This document shows positions 50,801 to 60,500 of a stretch of 64,000 nucleotides of DNA, piece after piece. The stretch's first letter is position 1. Each line of letters begins with the position of its first letter. The notes below the pieces were generated by a model. The model did no database searches. It had not been told where the DNA came from and was given only the letters and a program-made list of their open reading frames with translations. Source of the DNA: Amia ocellicauda (Eukaryota; Chordata; Actinopteri; Amiiformes; Amiidae); assembly GCF_036373705.1 (NCBI RefSeq), contig NC_089864.1:1916501-1980500 (forward strand). Direction: 5' to 3'. Made by a program: the position numbers and the translations under genes.

Positions 50801-52213
50801 TGTCTGTCTGTTTCTCATTCTGTCTGTCTCTCAGTCTATCTGCCCGTCTCTCTGTCTGTTTCTCTCAGTTTGTCTCTCTGCCTGTCTCTGAGTCTGTCTG
50901 TCTGTTTCTCTGTCTCTCAGTCTGTCTGTCTGTCTCTCAGTCTATCTGTCTATGTCTCAGTCTGTCTCTCTGCCCTTCTCTCAGTCTGTCTGTCTGTTTC
51001 TCTGTCTCTCAGTCTGTCTGTCTGTCTCTCAGTCTATCTGTCTATGTCTCAGTCTGTCTCTCTGCCCTTCTCTCAGTCTGTCTGTCTGTTTCTCAGTCTG
51101 TCTGTCTCTTAGTCTATCTGCCCGTCTCTGTCTGTTTCTCTCAGTTTGTCTCTCTGCCTGTCTCTGAGTCTGTCTGTCTGTTTCTCTGTCTCTCAGTCTG
51201 TCTCTCTGCCCTTCTCTCAGTCTGTCTGTTTCTCAGTCTGTCTGTCTATCAGTCTATCTGCCCATCTCTCTGTCTGTTTCTCTCAGTCTGTCTCTCTGCC
51301 CTTCTCTCAGTCTGTCTGTCTGTTTCTCAGTCTGTCTGTCTCTCAGTCTATCTGCCCATCTCTCTGTCTGTTTCTCTCAGTTTGTCTCTCTGCCTGTCTC
51401 TGAGTCTGTCTGTCTGTTTCTCTGTCTCTCAGTCTCTCTGTCTGTCTCTCAGTCTATCTGTCTATGTCTCAGTCTGTCTCTCTGCCCTTCTCTCAGTCTG
51501 TCTGTCTGTTTCTCAGTCTGTCTGTCTCTTAGTCTATCTGCCCGTCTCTGTCTGTTTCTCTCAGTTTGTCTCTCTGCCTGTCTCTGAGTCTGTCTGTCTG
51601 TTTCTCTGTCTCTCAGTCTGTCTCTCTGCCCTTCTCTCAGTCTGTCTGTTTCTCAGTCTGTCTGTCTCTCAGTCTATCTGCCCGTCTCTCTGTCTGTTTC
51701 TCTCAGTTTGTCTCTCTGCCTGTCTCTGAGTCTGTCTGTCTGTTTCTCTGTCTCTCAGTCTATCTGTCTATGTCTCAGTCTGTCTCTCTGCCCTTCTCTC
51801 AGTCTGTCTGTCTATCAGTCTATCTGCCTGTCTCTGAGTCTGTCTGTCTGTTTCTCTGTCTCTCAGTCTGTCTGTCTGTTTCTCAGTCTGTCTGTCTCTC
51901 AGTCTATCTGCCCGTCTGTCTGTTTCTCTCAGTTTGTCTCTCTGCCTGTCTCTGAGTCTGTCTGTCTGTTTCTCTGTCTCTCAGTCTGTCTGTCTGTCTC
52001 TCAGTCTATCTGTCTATGTCTCAGTTTGTCTCTCTGCCTGTCTCTCAGTCTGTCTGTCTGTTTCTCTGTCTCTCAGTCTATCTGCCCGTCTCTCTGTCTG
52101 TTTCTCTCTCAGTCTGTCTCACTTACATCAGACCTGTCTCTCTCCTCCTCCTCCTGCTGTCTTTGCTCTCTCCTCCTCTCATCCCCCTCTCCCTCTCTTC
52201 CCTGCACCTCCAT
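30475..52213 (-). CDS. msh5: MSH5, MutS homologue 5 (meiotic recombination)
   Basis: Complete gene with 24 coding exons in consistent phase, 811 residues (human about 834). Exons: 52127-52213, 45738-45861, 45528-45608, 45130-45183, 43078-43199, 42872-42981, 42390-42425, 42122-42204, 41903-41948, 41417-41555, 41058-41120, 40485-40613, 39392-39464, 39104-39213, 38645-38725, 38423-38510, 38153-38339, 37801-37927, 37505-37654, 37162-37236, 36792-36938, 36548-36685, 36280-36353, 30475-30586. The ATPase domain has Walker A GPNSSGKS (about residues 568-575) and Walker [10 protein letters not shown] (Asp-Glu about 647-648). The protein ends [11 protein letters not shown], like human EVLPAATSIL. In known biology MSH5 pairs with MSH4 and stabilises meiotic crossover intermediates; it lacks mismatch-recognition domain I. 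The N-terminus is acidic and poorly conserved. Intron 1 is filled by a 6-kb minisatellite. The last intron (5.7 kb) contains a LINE that starts about 27 bases from the acceptor. No broken exon was found. Confidence 0.95.
30614..32047 (+). CDS. LINE ORF1: coiled coil plus SGNH-hydrolase-like domain
   Basis: Open throughout. The N-terminal part (to about 30885) is a Glu/Arg/Leu-rich coiled coil, suited to trimerisation. Next is a Thr/His/Pro-rich linker (about 30930-31200) made of repeated THPEPDTHS-like units. The folded domain (31220-31710) has LLIDSNGK near its start and INTGTNDL, the block III signature of SGNH/GDSL esterases, then [10 protein letters not shown] and a late His pair (DHVHLHK) that could supply the catalytic His. 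An Arg/Pro-rich tail follows. The first Met in the element is near 30774; the frame also runs backwards through the GA repeat (as Glu-Arg) into antisense MSH5 exon 24. Related ORF1 proteins bind element RNA; esterase activity is unproven here. Confidence 0.8.
   Translation, partial: ELVEIKELVLAKLTTSNTTEQLTDQLNRVQHKHKVTVRELREEVRELQQDREAMRRELTALREELQCRDKTVQSLREQLYKLTAHNNQPSRNPAVHTVQSPPTTMTPRHTDSHTAHHSHTAPNTNPEPDTHTDPNTHSAPSTHTHPEPDTHSAPNTHTPPDSDTHTASSTHTHPEPETTHKTCAPHTQAEPNTDETPSRRKTTRKKNTEVALLIDSNGKLINERRLFPDGKISKVWCPTTERAMQQLFEESLGSPSHIIINTGTNDLRTQQDKVASSIRRVVERATQTFPHAKIIISTLLPRKDFYPNTIHMINAEISLGCALMPNVHLAHHPTLGAHSLFDHVHLHKQAVSVFAKTLKEFALGRNPASPPYGHRRVSSTHITQNNPEPTRIAASGSPRPPPAHHLPQPGHRRPQPGYARPQDSRPRVEPIQNMHKAVQQHSQRNYAAVISRVADTDTGELQEIRHLLNLIRTRLMR
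32444..35888 (+). pseudogene. LINE ORF2 (endonuclease-reverse transcriptase), disrupted
   Basis: Starts [16 protein letters not shown]. The AP-type endonuclease shows the Asn (WNIQG), Glu (LQETW), CGDLNAR and STVDYAI motifs, with LSDHSQI already in a different frame at about 33215. The reverse transcriptase shows [44 protein letters not shown] and [11 protein letters not shown]. Between ACFI and SIWHEG (about 34357) roughly 20 bases are missing compared with the fragment at 11640, removing motif A and its catalytic Asp. Further frameshifts lie near 33640 and 34890, and a stop codon ends the frame near 35571. The C-terminal CPHC...H...C cluster is at 35609-35665. Stop at 35886-35888. Confidence 0.85.
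36151..36191 (+). mobile_element. LINE 3'-tail remnant beside the large LINE
   Basis: About 40 bases (ttggcaataaagtttgttg, then GAATTTGAATTTGAGAGA) equal the terminal sequence of the same LINE family and are again flanked by GA repeats. This looks like a separate, extremely truncated insertion in the same (GA)n tract. Confidence 0.75.
37976..38147. repeat. (CAGT)n microsatellite in MSH5 intron 17
   Basis: Imperfect CAGT tetranucleotide array, ending within ten bases of the exon 17 donor at 38153. Confidence 0.9.
39795..40470 (+). mobile_element. CR1-like LINE 3' end in MSH5 intron 12
   Basis: Encodes the C-terminal end of a CR1-type ORF2 ([44 protein letters not shown]) and ends with ACTTTCTTATGTTTCTTATG, the short 3'-terminal direct repeat typical of CR1. 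Antisense to MSH5. The reading frame has stops. Confidence 0.8.
40677..40994 (+). mobile_element. 5'-truncated Tx1/L1-like LINE 3' end near MSH5 exon 12
   Basis: The right part ends gacaataaagctaattgg followed by GAATTTGAATTTGAGAGA, the terminus of the LINE family. The left part (cctgagggacagtgtgt, tandemly repeated) resembles the end of ORF2 near 35828. It starts right after the GA tract at 40617-40676, which is the polypyrimidine tract of exon 12 on the minus strand. The left boundary is less certain than the right. Confidence 0.65.
41583..41848. repeat. 31/35-bp minisatellite in MSH5 intron 9
   Basis: About eight units of the same sequence as the array at 6935-8105 (gactggacactacagcacat), with the same CTGA copy-number and C/T variation. 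It lies between exon 10 (41417-41555) and exon 9 (41903-41948). Confidence 0.93.
42436..42858. repeat. GA-rich minisatellite in MSH5 intron 6
   Basis: A pure (GA)n run near 42441-42468 is followed by about 20 imperfect units of gagagggacacagtgaaaca, with cggacacagta variants. Confidence 0.85.
43494..44677 (-). mobile_element. Tc1/mariner DNA transposon (DD36E type)
   Basis: Terminal inverted repeats CACTCACCTAAAGGACTATT...GGAACACC and its complement (one mismatch in about 29 bases) are flanked by TA on both sides, the expected target duplication. Length 1184 bases. It is inserted within the 3' UTR of the LINE at 43226-44818. Confidence 0.93.
43526..44529 (-). pseudogene. Tc1-like DD36E transposase with two single-base frameshifts
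   Basis: Starts at 44529 ([20 protein letters not shown]) and ends at 43526. Paired HTH DNA-binding region at the N-terminus, then catalytic Asp in AWSDESRF, second Asp in [10 protein letters not shown] and Glu in NPIEHLW. I count 36 residues between the second Asp and the Glu, which is the DD36E spacing and not the DD34E of classic Tc1. The frame is broken near 44415 (A-run) and near 44228 (G-run), each consistent with one extra base. Otherwise it would be about 333 residues, the usual length. From memory, a DD36E family called Incomer is known; assignment is tentative. Confidence 0.85.
44819..44962. repeat. (GA)n tracts flanking the LINE tail
   Basis: GA runs at 44819-44847 and 44931-44962, separated by unique sequence. 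The first directly follows the LINE terminus. Confidence 0.85.
46130..52115. repeat. msh5: 6-kb minisatellite filling MSH5 intron 1
   Basis: CTGT/CTCT/CAGT-based array with longer composite units of about 140-240 bases, each marked by CAGTTTGTCTCTCTGCCTGT. On top of this are kilobase-scale block duplications: 46470-47237 recurs at 48324-49091 (offset 1854) almost unchanged. 46654-46911 recurs again at 51146-51403 (a further 2638), with a 92-base expansion upstream of it. It has almost no stop codons on the plus strand, giving long but meaningless open frames. On the minus strand, the sense of MSH5, it is GACA/GAGA-rich. It ends 12 bases from the exon 1 donor. Confidence 0.95.
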
Positions 52214-52556
52214 CCTGAGTGTCAATCAGTCAAAGCGGCTGTAGAAAGGACACCCTCACACGGACATTATTATTCACAACGGCTTACAGTAGAGCAGATA
52301 TCAGTATAAACACAGCGCTGCTCTCCTGTTATTATTTAACAAAAGAAACGCCTCTCTAACCAGGCCTCCTCAAAACCCTGACCAAAACCATCCACTACAT
52401 CCCGCTTCGATCTCCCTGACCTGCTGTGCGTCTGTGGCTTTATTTTAATTATAGTTAATTGCATATTTATTGATGCCAGCCGTTAAATTACCGTGATCGC
52501 GTCTGTGTCCTGAGTTTCGGGCGCCTAGAAACCGCCACCGCGAACTTCCACGCCGG

Positions 52557-52570
52557 GTTGCCATGGCTAC
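52557..52570. promoter_or_regulatory. X-box (RFX-type) motif upstream of MSH5
   Basis: GTTGCCATGGCTAC is a nearly perfect inverted repeat of the RFX X-box (consensus GTNRCC-N2-RGYAAC). It lies about 345 bases upstream of the MSH5 start codon in a short CpG-rich stretch (52490-52620). RFX factors drive meiotic and ciliary genes, so this is a plausible MSH5 promoter element. Confidence 0.55.
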
Positions 52571-52604
52571 TCGCGCCTTTTCTCGGAAGGGCGGCGCGCG
52601 GCGA

Positions 52605-52617
52605 TTTTGCGCGGGAA
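52605..52617. promoter_or_regulatory. E2F-type motif upstream of MSH5
   Basis: TTTTGCGCGGGAA fits the E2F consensus TTTSSCGC and lies 35 bases from the X-box in the same CpG-rich stretch. E2F6 is a known repressor of meiotic genes in somatic cells; its role here is inferred only. Confidence 0.5.
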
Positions 52618-52754
52618 GAGTTGGTTGATCTGTTTTACACGGAGGTTTATTAGCTGTTCTGTGTGTGAAAGCACACGGATTTGCTCTCATTATTACTAAT
52701 CATACATTTTTTAGCGCCACTGAAAGTAATTCAGAGACGTTGGATGGTCGCCAG

Positions 52755-52787
52755 CCAATCAGCTGTCACTCACACCTGATAGCCAAT
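52755..52787. promoter_or_regulatory. Two CCAAT boxes upstream of MSH5
   Basis: Two AGCCAATCAG sites (CCAAT at 52755-52759 and 52783-52787) are spaced 28 bases apart, upstream of the X-box and E2F motif relative to MSH5. They match the NF-Y consensus. Confidence 0.5.
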
Positions 52788-53665
52788 CAGAAGTGTGCAC
52801 TCTTAGCTGTGCCATTTCTTTGTGTGAAATAGAAATGTGCAGGAGCATGCTGAGGCTGTGCAACATCTGTGTTATTTCCTTCAGACAAACATAGCACATG
52901 CCTACAGTTTCAGTGCTACACTTCATACACCAATCCTCCCTTCATACACAGGAGGGCAGAACTGAAACACTTTCCCTGAGACATGGTCGTGCTGGGGTGT
53001 CTAGCAAAGTGATCGTGAGCTCAACCTCATCCTCCCGTTAGAGGGGGTTAGCACACAACTCCTAACCTGATTGCTACTACTATCTACACTCACCTGTGAA
53101 CTATCAGTGATAGCTGTATTCTACCATACAACTAATACATGTTTTATAATGTATTGTGTAAAACGAGGTATCACATGTAGACAGAATATATTCAGATACT
53201 TTAATGTCTAGTTGTTGTTGTTATTATTTATTTATTCATAGGCCTATTATTCTGTTAGGACACCCGCTTACTCTTCCCAAAGCTTTTGCGCTAGTGGTAC
53301 GAAACGTCAAAGGAAAGTCTTCACGAATCACGAATCAGATTAATAAAGATAAAGGGACACAATACTCATGCACTGTGGACAAGAGTGGTGCAGTCCAGTC
53401 CAGTCAGTGACTCTGCAGCAGTCCAGTACAGCAGAGCACAGGACATGTTTCTTGTTTGCTTGTTTGTGTGTTTTGTTTCTCTGATGCACTTGTTGACCAA
53501 AGCTATTGGTAGACGCTTGTCTTACTTCCAGTTCCTTTTAACAAAACAATGTTGATACTGTTTCAGTATTTTCCTGAAGTCTGTAAAACAGCACCTCCAC
53601 ACAGAGAGGAAATTCTGACTTACTTAGTGGATAGTGCCACTACAGTTCAATAAGACAATGGGCTA
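52788..53665. other. MSH5/CLIC1 intergenic, no gene seen
   Basis: No exon or transposon recognised in this stretch. Confidence 0.4.
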
Positions 53666-53667
53666 AT

Positions 53668-53757
<90 letters not shown>
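53666..53757. repeat. (GA)n microsatellite, about 90 bases
   Basis: Uninterrupted GA dinucleotide run between MSH5 and CLIC1. Unlike other GA tracts in the window, it has no LINE inserted. Confidence 0.95.
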
Positions 53758-53759
<2 letters not shown>

Positions 53760-53989
53760 CAGGGTGTAAGTGGGTTTTCAGGTCTTTCACAACTGTTCAG
53801 CTTCATGACAAAGATGTTAAAAACATCAGAAAAGTAATTCCTCCTTCTTTAGAGCAGAACATGTCCAGTCATGAATCAGATCATTGTGCAGTTTTATGGA
53901 AATGTACAAATAAACTTGGCTGATGGTAGGAGAGTCCAGTTGAAATAATTCATTGTTCAGTGTTGTGTGTCACTATATCAGCCAAAGTG

Positions 53990-54941
53990 TCTTGCACAAG
54001 TATTCAGACACTCTCAATTTTCACATCCTGTTGCTTTAAAGCTTGCAGTCATAACACTTTGAAGTAGGAATTAATATGTGCTATATACACAACCTACTCC
54101 ACACATTCAAAGCAAAAATAAAAATAAAAGTAAACCGATAATTCATATGAAATATAAAATGTAGTCAGTCAGTATTCAAACCCTTAGGTGTGGCAAATCT
54201 AATTTTATTCAGGTGCAAGAAATGACCTTAACAAGACACACAATTATAATTTGAATCTCCATCTGTGTGCAATAATGGGGGTGCTCATGATTTCATCTCG
54301 GTTAGGTTCCTAGGTCAGGAAGAGAATTTAAAACAAAGACTCAACCATGAAGACCAAGGAGCTTTCAAAGCCAGTCAGGGAATGAAAAGCACAGGTCAGG
54401 AGGAAGGTACAAAAATATAATGTCTCTGTCCCTGTGAGCCCAGTGCACTCAATCATCAAGACATGGAAGCTGCATTGCACCACTAGAGACTGCCTAGATC
54501 AGCCATCCCTCCAAACTGAGCAGCCGGGCAAGGAGGACACTAGTGAGGGACACCACTGTGAGGCCAATGACAACTTTGAAAGAGCTAAAGAGTTCAGTGA
54601 CAGAGATGGGAGAACATGCGTATCAGTCCACAATATCCAGAAGATTGGCCTGTATGGCAGGGTGGCAAGAAAGAAGCCATTACTAAGCTGTTTCAAAGCC
54701 TGCATGGAGTCTGCAACAAAGCACCTGAGTCATCCTGCAAAAATGACTAAACCAAATTAGAATTTGTGATCAAAATGCCAAGCAGTAAGTCTGGCACAAA
54801 CCCAACACAGTCAGCACCATCCTACTGTCAGAATCATGGAATGGGGATGTTTCTCCTGAGCAGGGACTGAAGGAAAAATTGATGGAGCAAAGTACAAGCA
54901 AATAGTACAGGAAACCCTTCATAAAATTGAACACCATGGGG
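53990..54941 (+). pseudogene. Decayed Tc1/mariner transposon (transposase remnant)
   Basis: Sequence such as cacaagtattcagac near the left end and stretches like ctagatcagccatccctccaaactg and ggcctgtatggcagggtggcaagaaagaagcc is recognisable as a classic fish Tc1-like element read on the plus strand. It carries many indels and internal losses; no catalytic frame survives. The right end stops at 54941, where a hAT-like element begins, and does not resume after it. Confidence 0.7.
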
Positions 54942-56145
54942 CAGGGATGGCGAACCTGTGGCACCGTGCCCAGAGTGGCACGCAGAGCCGTGTAGGTTGG
55001 CACGCCAAGTGATTTACTTATTTAGATAGTTTATTGGCAGTTGCCTCGCCTGATTGGCACTTCAGAAAACCAGTCAGTGTATTTGTCAGTAACGGCGCCG
55101 CCCCCAAGTCATTGAGCAGCGCCACGTTATTTTCTGAATATTCACGTTTTAGGTCGGCTTCTTGTGCGCAGATTTTCGCAATTATGCGCAGAACTGCAGA
55201 ATCCTCCGCTCCCATTGGTAGAGCTGCGCAGATACGCGCAGAACTGCGAAAGGCTGCACTTCACCAACGAGATGTTCCTGTTATGACTGTTCATGCTGCG
55301 GGCGGCGCTCTGGGAGCAGGAGCAGGATGACAAACTGTAAGTCTGTCCTGTTGTGATTCATTGTGTCAGCAATGTCGTTTTTGTTGAACATGCGGGGGAA
55401 AGCATTTTGTAAACCGTTATCTCCTGTATCAAATGGAGAAATGGCGACAATCATTCATATTTAACACTCCGACAATTTAAAAACTTCATAAAGTTGGCAA
55501 AGAAAGTTGTAAATTCTCAACAAATAATTAAATTATGCCACTCATACTTAGGGTAGATTGATACCACTGCTTTATTGTTTTCATAAAACATAAGTGCCAC
55601 ACAGTGTATGTTAATCTACCAGTTTTAGTTGTTTTACAAAATGTAAATATACACTGAAATTGGTAATTGGTAATGATTGAGTGCAAGTGAAAACAAAACT
55701 AATGCAGCCAAATGAACAAACGTCTACTGTGTGTAAGGATTGAAGATTCTCATTGTCCAAAATAAAAAAGAGACATATTCCAAAAATGATCGAACTAGTG
55801 AAGTGCTATTACTATTGCTTTTTTATATTTGCAAATTGACAATAATCTGTGAGCAAAAATGGATCCTGTATATTTATATATTTGTTTGGGAGGAATGTGT
55901 GCCTCTTCATTCAGCTCCATACTCTGCAGCAGACTGGAGCCGCACTTGCTCTCAGACTGCAGAGGGATATGGGGGGTTCAAGGTGGCATATTGCATATTT
56001 GCTTAATAACTTAATTAAAACCAATATATGTATGCTGTTTAGCCCCTGTATACTTTTATATCCCTCATTTATCATTGGCACCCTTTGGCAAAGTATACAA
56101 GCCAGACTTTGGGCACTCCAGGCAATAAAAGGTTCGCCATCCCTG
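54942..56145. mobile_element. hAT-like DNA transposon, 1.2 kb
   Basis: Terminal inverted repeats CAGGGATGGCGAACCT at 54942 and AGGTTCGCCATCCCTG ending at 56145 form a perfect 16-base pair of the hAT (Charlie-like) type. No long transposase frame is present. A short stretch around 55700-55840 might be a transposase relic. I could not find a clear 8-base target duplication. Confidence 0.75.
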
Positions 56146-56891
56146 CCGGCCAGTAAGTCAGTGTATATGTCAGTCCGTCAGTCACAGTTAATGTATCCGT
56201 TTTCTCTCTCATTCTGTCTGTAACTCTGAATTTCACTCTTGTATTTCTCTCTCCATCTTTCGGTTTATTTTGAACTTTTTGCACCTCCCGCCCTCTCTCA
56301 GTTCTGGGTGGAGCCGAGTTCGCTAGAAGTGTATTGTTCGCTATTAGGTCATGTCTTCTGTAGAAACCAGGAAATGAGAGAGAGAGAGAGAGAGAGATGC
56401 AAAAAGCGCCAGAGAAAGGAAAATAGGCGTGTGCTCCCGCGTCAGTGAGTATTGTGCACAGTGAGGGTTATTTCTATAACATCTCTGGAGTTAAATTGAG
56501 CTGTAACTGAGTGTGGGTTGTTGTTTTTTGTTAGTTTATATTCTGATTAAATCTGGTTGCGCTATTCCTTTGCAGAGGGTATATTCAAAGTGATGTGCAT
56601 TACAGGAGAGCACATTTCCTGCCTGTACCAACTTCAGCGCCCAGCGCCGGAAGACTTAAACTAATGCACTTTTTGATATTATTATTATTATTAAATAATA
56701 TCAGCTATTTTAATGTGCAGCTTGAGCTGGGACCTCTTTATAATACTACATGTGTTTTGCTGTTTTTTGTGTGTTTTTTCTTTCTCTTTGTGTCGCTGCC
56801 CGTCTAAATGCTGTTTCTATATTCAGGTTCGAGTGGTGGGAAGGACAGAGCAACGAAATCACTTTTTTAAAGACGAATAAAACGCGAGGAA
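56146..56891 (+). promoter_or_regulatory. clic1: CLIC1 upstream region
   Basis: 745 bases between the hAT element and the CLIC1 start codon must hold the promoter and 5' UTR. A GA tract lies at 56372-56397. A possible non-coding exon with a donor-like cgtcagtgagt is near 56440. No TATA box is evident. The extent is an inference. Confidence 0.4.
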
Positions 56892-57465
56892 ATGGCAGAC
56901 GAGGAGCGTCCGCAGGTCGAGCTGTTCGTGAAGGTAACTAGTGTCTGCAATGGCTCGTTAATAATGATTTAAGCAGCTGCTTTTGCTCTGGCATTGTGAC
57001 GTTACTCACGGATGTTTCATCGGTGACCCCGAGCCATGCCGCCATAGTAAGGTGTGAGTGCAGTCTGACAGTTTTATTAATGTCGTTTGTTTCTTTGTTG
57101 GCTGCAGTGTGACGTCGTGTTGCTGGCAACTCTAGCCGCAACTTCTTAACGCCGTCATTGTTCGCATGTATCTGTTTGTGAACGGAGACCATTTACTGAA
57201 GTTTCCAAACTCATCGAGACAGTTTCTCTTCTCACTAGTATACTAGTTGTGTAGCTGGGCCGACAAGGCTACAGGTGTCACCTCGGGTATCTAACAAAAC
57301 CGAGCTGCATTGCCGTTAACAATGTGCTGATAAATGTGACTTTAGGCGACGTTTCTTGTCACACGTAGTGATGTGGAAGTGAGGGGATCTGCGAGAGTTC
57401 CTTGTTTGACAGTTCAAGCGCTAGGTTTGTTTTCTCCGAAGGAAGGGGTGGTGTCTCTCTCTGTA

Positions 57466-57544
<79 letters not shown>

Positions 57545-60500
57545 TGTATATGCTCGTTTTGTGAGAACACTAAATGCGTTGCCGACCTTGTTTGTTTTTC
57601 TGTAAGGCCCAGCAGAGACCATAATGGAGCCAGTGTTAGTGGGTGCCGGGGTTTAAGTGTGAAATCAAAGGTGACTTTGTGAGGCAGCTTCCTGCCTGCT
57701 CTCCCGTCCCTCCCTTACTCAAACAAACTGTTTCAGGGGCTTTGCTTTGCGACAGGGCTGCGGCCCCAGGAGACCCCCCCACACGGGTGGGGCCACGGCT
57801 CCCAGCAGACCGTGGTAATCGTCTAGAACATGTTAACAATACATATATTTGTTTTCAGTTAAAAAATATGAATTATACTGTTCTAGTGCATTAGATTAAA
57901 TACTGATTAATATATTAAAATAGTATGTTGTGATTCATCCATCCATGCTATCAAGTTATTTTTTAATGTATGTAGGCAGGGAGGCATGCAGTTTTCACAA
58001 GAGACATATACAAAGCATTATAAAGTGCAGTAAAATTCAATGGGTAACAAATACTATATACAAAACACACCGATCCTAGTACAAATGAGCTAACAAGTGC
58101 AGGCACAATGCAGTTCGGCCCCAGATGTGTGCTAAGGGGTGGAGTAGTCATGGGAAAAGTGACAGTACATTGATACACGTGTTTACAGTCCACAAGGAAT
58201 CGGGAGCAGCGTTTACAAAGACAGTGCTTAAGAGTGAGAGTGCAGAGCAGCCTGGGAGAGCGTAACTCGCCATTATTATTCATTTATGTCCTTATTGTGC
58301 AGTAAAAACTTGGATTACCCATGGATTACTATTATTATATTAGTATTATTATTATTTTTTTTGCAGACAGTGTAGAGTACAGTACAACCTAATACAGCAC
58401 AATCTAATTGATATACAGGGTTATGGCACTTTAGATGCGGGACTGTGATACAAAACCATGTACTACAACAACTGTGCATTAGGCAACATTTAGTAGAACC
58501 AAGAGCTGTGGAAAGTGATACGTTTCTGTCTGTCTTTAAACACCTGTGTAGGTGTTTTGTGAATTAGTTTGTTTTTCTGAGTGTCACTACTGTGTTGTCA
58601 TCTAGTCTCTCTATTTATTTCCCCTCTCTGTGTTCATACCTCTGTATTCTCTCTCTCACCCTCCCCCCCATGCTGTTTGTCTTTGGGGTGGGGTGCTCAG
58701 AGGGCCGTGTCGAGGCGAGGTGGGGCAGACTGCGCTGCGCTGGATTGTACTGTGTAACGCTATACTGAAATCTGGTTTCAGTAATCTCTTCACTCTGTTA
58801 TCTCATCTCTCGCTCCCTTCATCTCACTGTTTCCTGTTCTATTGTGTGTGTTTGTATCTGTAGGATTCTGTGAACTCCTCTCTTTCTCTTTCACACACAC
58901 ACACGTACGTATGCTCGTCCTGCTCACGGTTAATTGTTGGATGGTGTATCACAGCTCATTGCACCATTAGGGTCCTGTGTTTTGTGTGATCCATACATGT
59001 GTGGCGTGGTATCTCAGTGTGTGTGCATGTGTTGTGTGGTTTCTCAGTGTGTGCATGTGTGTGTGGTGTGGTGTGGTATCTCAGTGTGTGTGTGTTGTTG
59101 TTGCAGGCGGGCTCAGACGGTCAGAGTATCGGGAACTGTCCATTCTCTCAGAGGCTGTTCATGGTGCTATGGCTGAAAGGGGTTACCTTCAATGTCACCA
59201 CTGTGGACATGAAGAGGTACAGACTCCCTGACACACTGTGACGCCCTGACTGTGTCCCACTGATAAGACACAATAGCACACCCACTGTGTAACTGATACA
59301 TTGATTCATTGCCTGATAGTTTGTCAGTAGTCACGCCCTCTCTTCTGTGGCCCTTCCGTGCAGGAAGCCTGATATCCTGAAGGACTTGGCCCCAGGGGCC
59401 CAGCCGCCCTTCCTGCTGTATGGAGGGGAGGTGAAGACCGACACCAACAAGATCGAGGAGTTTCTGGAGGAGAACCTCTGCCCCCCGAAGTACTGCGCCC
59501 ACTGAAAATACTGAACACTGTGCCCAATGAACATACTGCACACACTGGACATACAGTGCACCAATCACACTAAACACTGCACACCTACACACTGGACACT
59601 GAGGGACAGCAGGAATAAAGTCAGAAAATAGGGCATGAACTGTAGTGATAATGACATCAGACTGAGAGGGGCCATTTTAAAAGTGCCCACTATCATTTGA
59701 CCACAAAAACAACTGTCTCAGTCGAGTAATTAATTTTACGTTTTGTGGTGGTTTTTGTGTAGATCACATATATATATAATATATAATATAATAAATTATT
59801 GTAGGGATCAGTTTTCTCTTTCATTTGTAAAGAGGTTTAAAAGTCTCTCCCTCTCCTTCTCCTCCTTATCAGGTATCCTAAGCTCGCTGCAAGAAACCCT
59901 GAGTCCAACACTGCTGGGTTGGACGTCTTCTCCAAGTTCTCAGCCTACATCAAGAACTCCAACCCCGGCATGAACGACAGTAAGAGACCGAGGGAGCAAG
60001 ACTGACTGACACACTGATTGATATGCTGACTGACTGACTGGACTCTACAGTACATTCATTTGATTGACTGCCAGATAACAGCCACAATGATGATCAGAGC
60101 CCCTAACCCACCTCTGTCTGTCCCCCCAGATCTGGAGAAGGGTCTGCTGAGGGCCCTGAAGCAGCTGGACACATACCTGTCCACCCAACTGCCGGATGAG
60201 ATCGACGAGCACAGTGCGGAGGATGAGGGCCAGTCCACGAGGCCGTTCCTGGATGGGCAGGAGCTCACGCTGGCCGACTGCAACCTGCTGCCCAAACTGC
60301 ACATTGTCAAGGTATGACTGGACACTGCACTGGCAGGACACTAGTCACTGTAGTGATACACTGAACAATGTCTCAGTCAGTGTGTCTGCCCGTCTGTCAG
60401 TGTATCCGTCGGTGTGTCTGCACTACATTAACCCCCTCCCTCCCTCCAGGTGGTGTGTCTGAAGTACCGTGGGTTCGAGATCCCGCGCTCGCTTGTGTCG

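Noticed and set aside
46130-52115. Long plus-strand open frames (up to 389 codons) rich in Ser, Leu, Val and Cys
   Set aside because: They are translations of the CTGT/CTCT minisatellite in MSH5 intron 1, with no start context, splice signals or non-repetitive domain. They are open only because the repeat lacks stop codons.
55034-55330. 98-codon plus-strand frame in GC-rich DNA between MSH5 and CLIC1
   Set aside because: It lies within the hAT-like element, is antisense-overlapped, and has no transposase or host domain.
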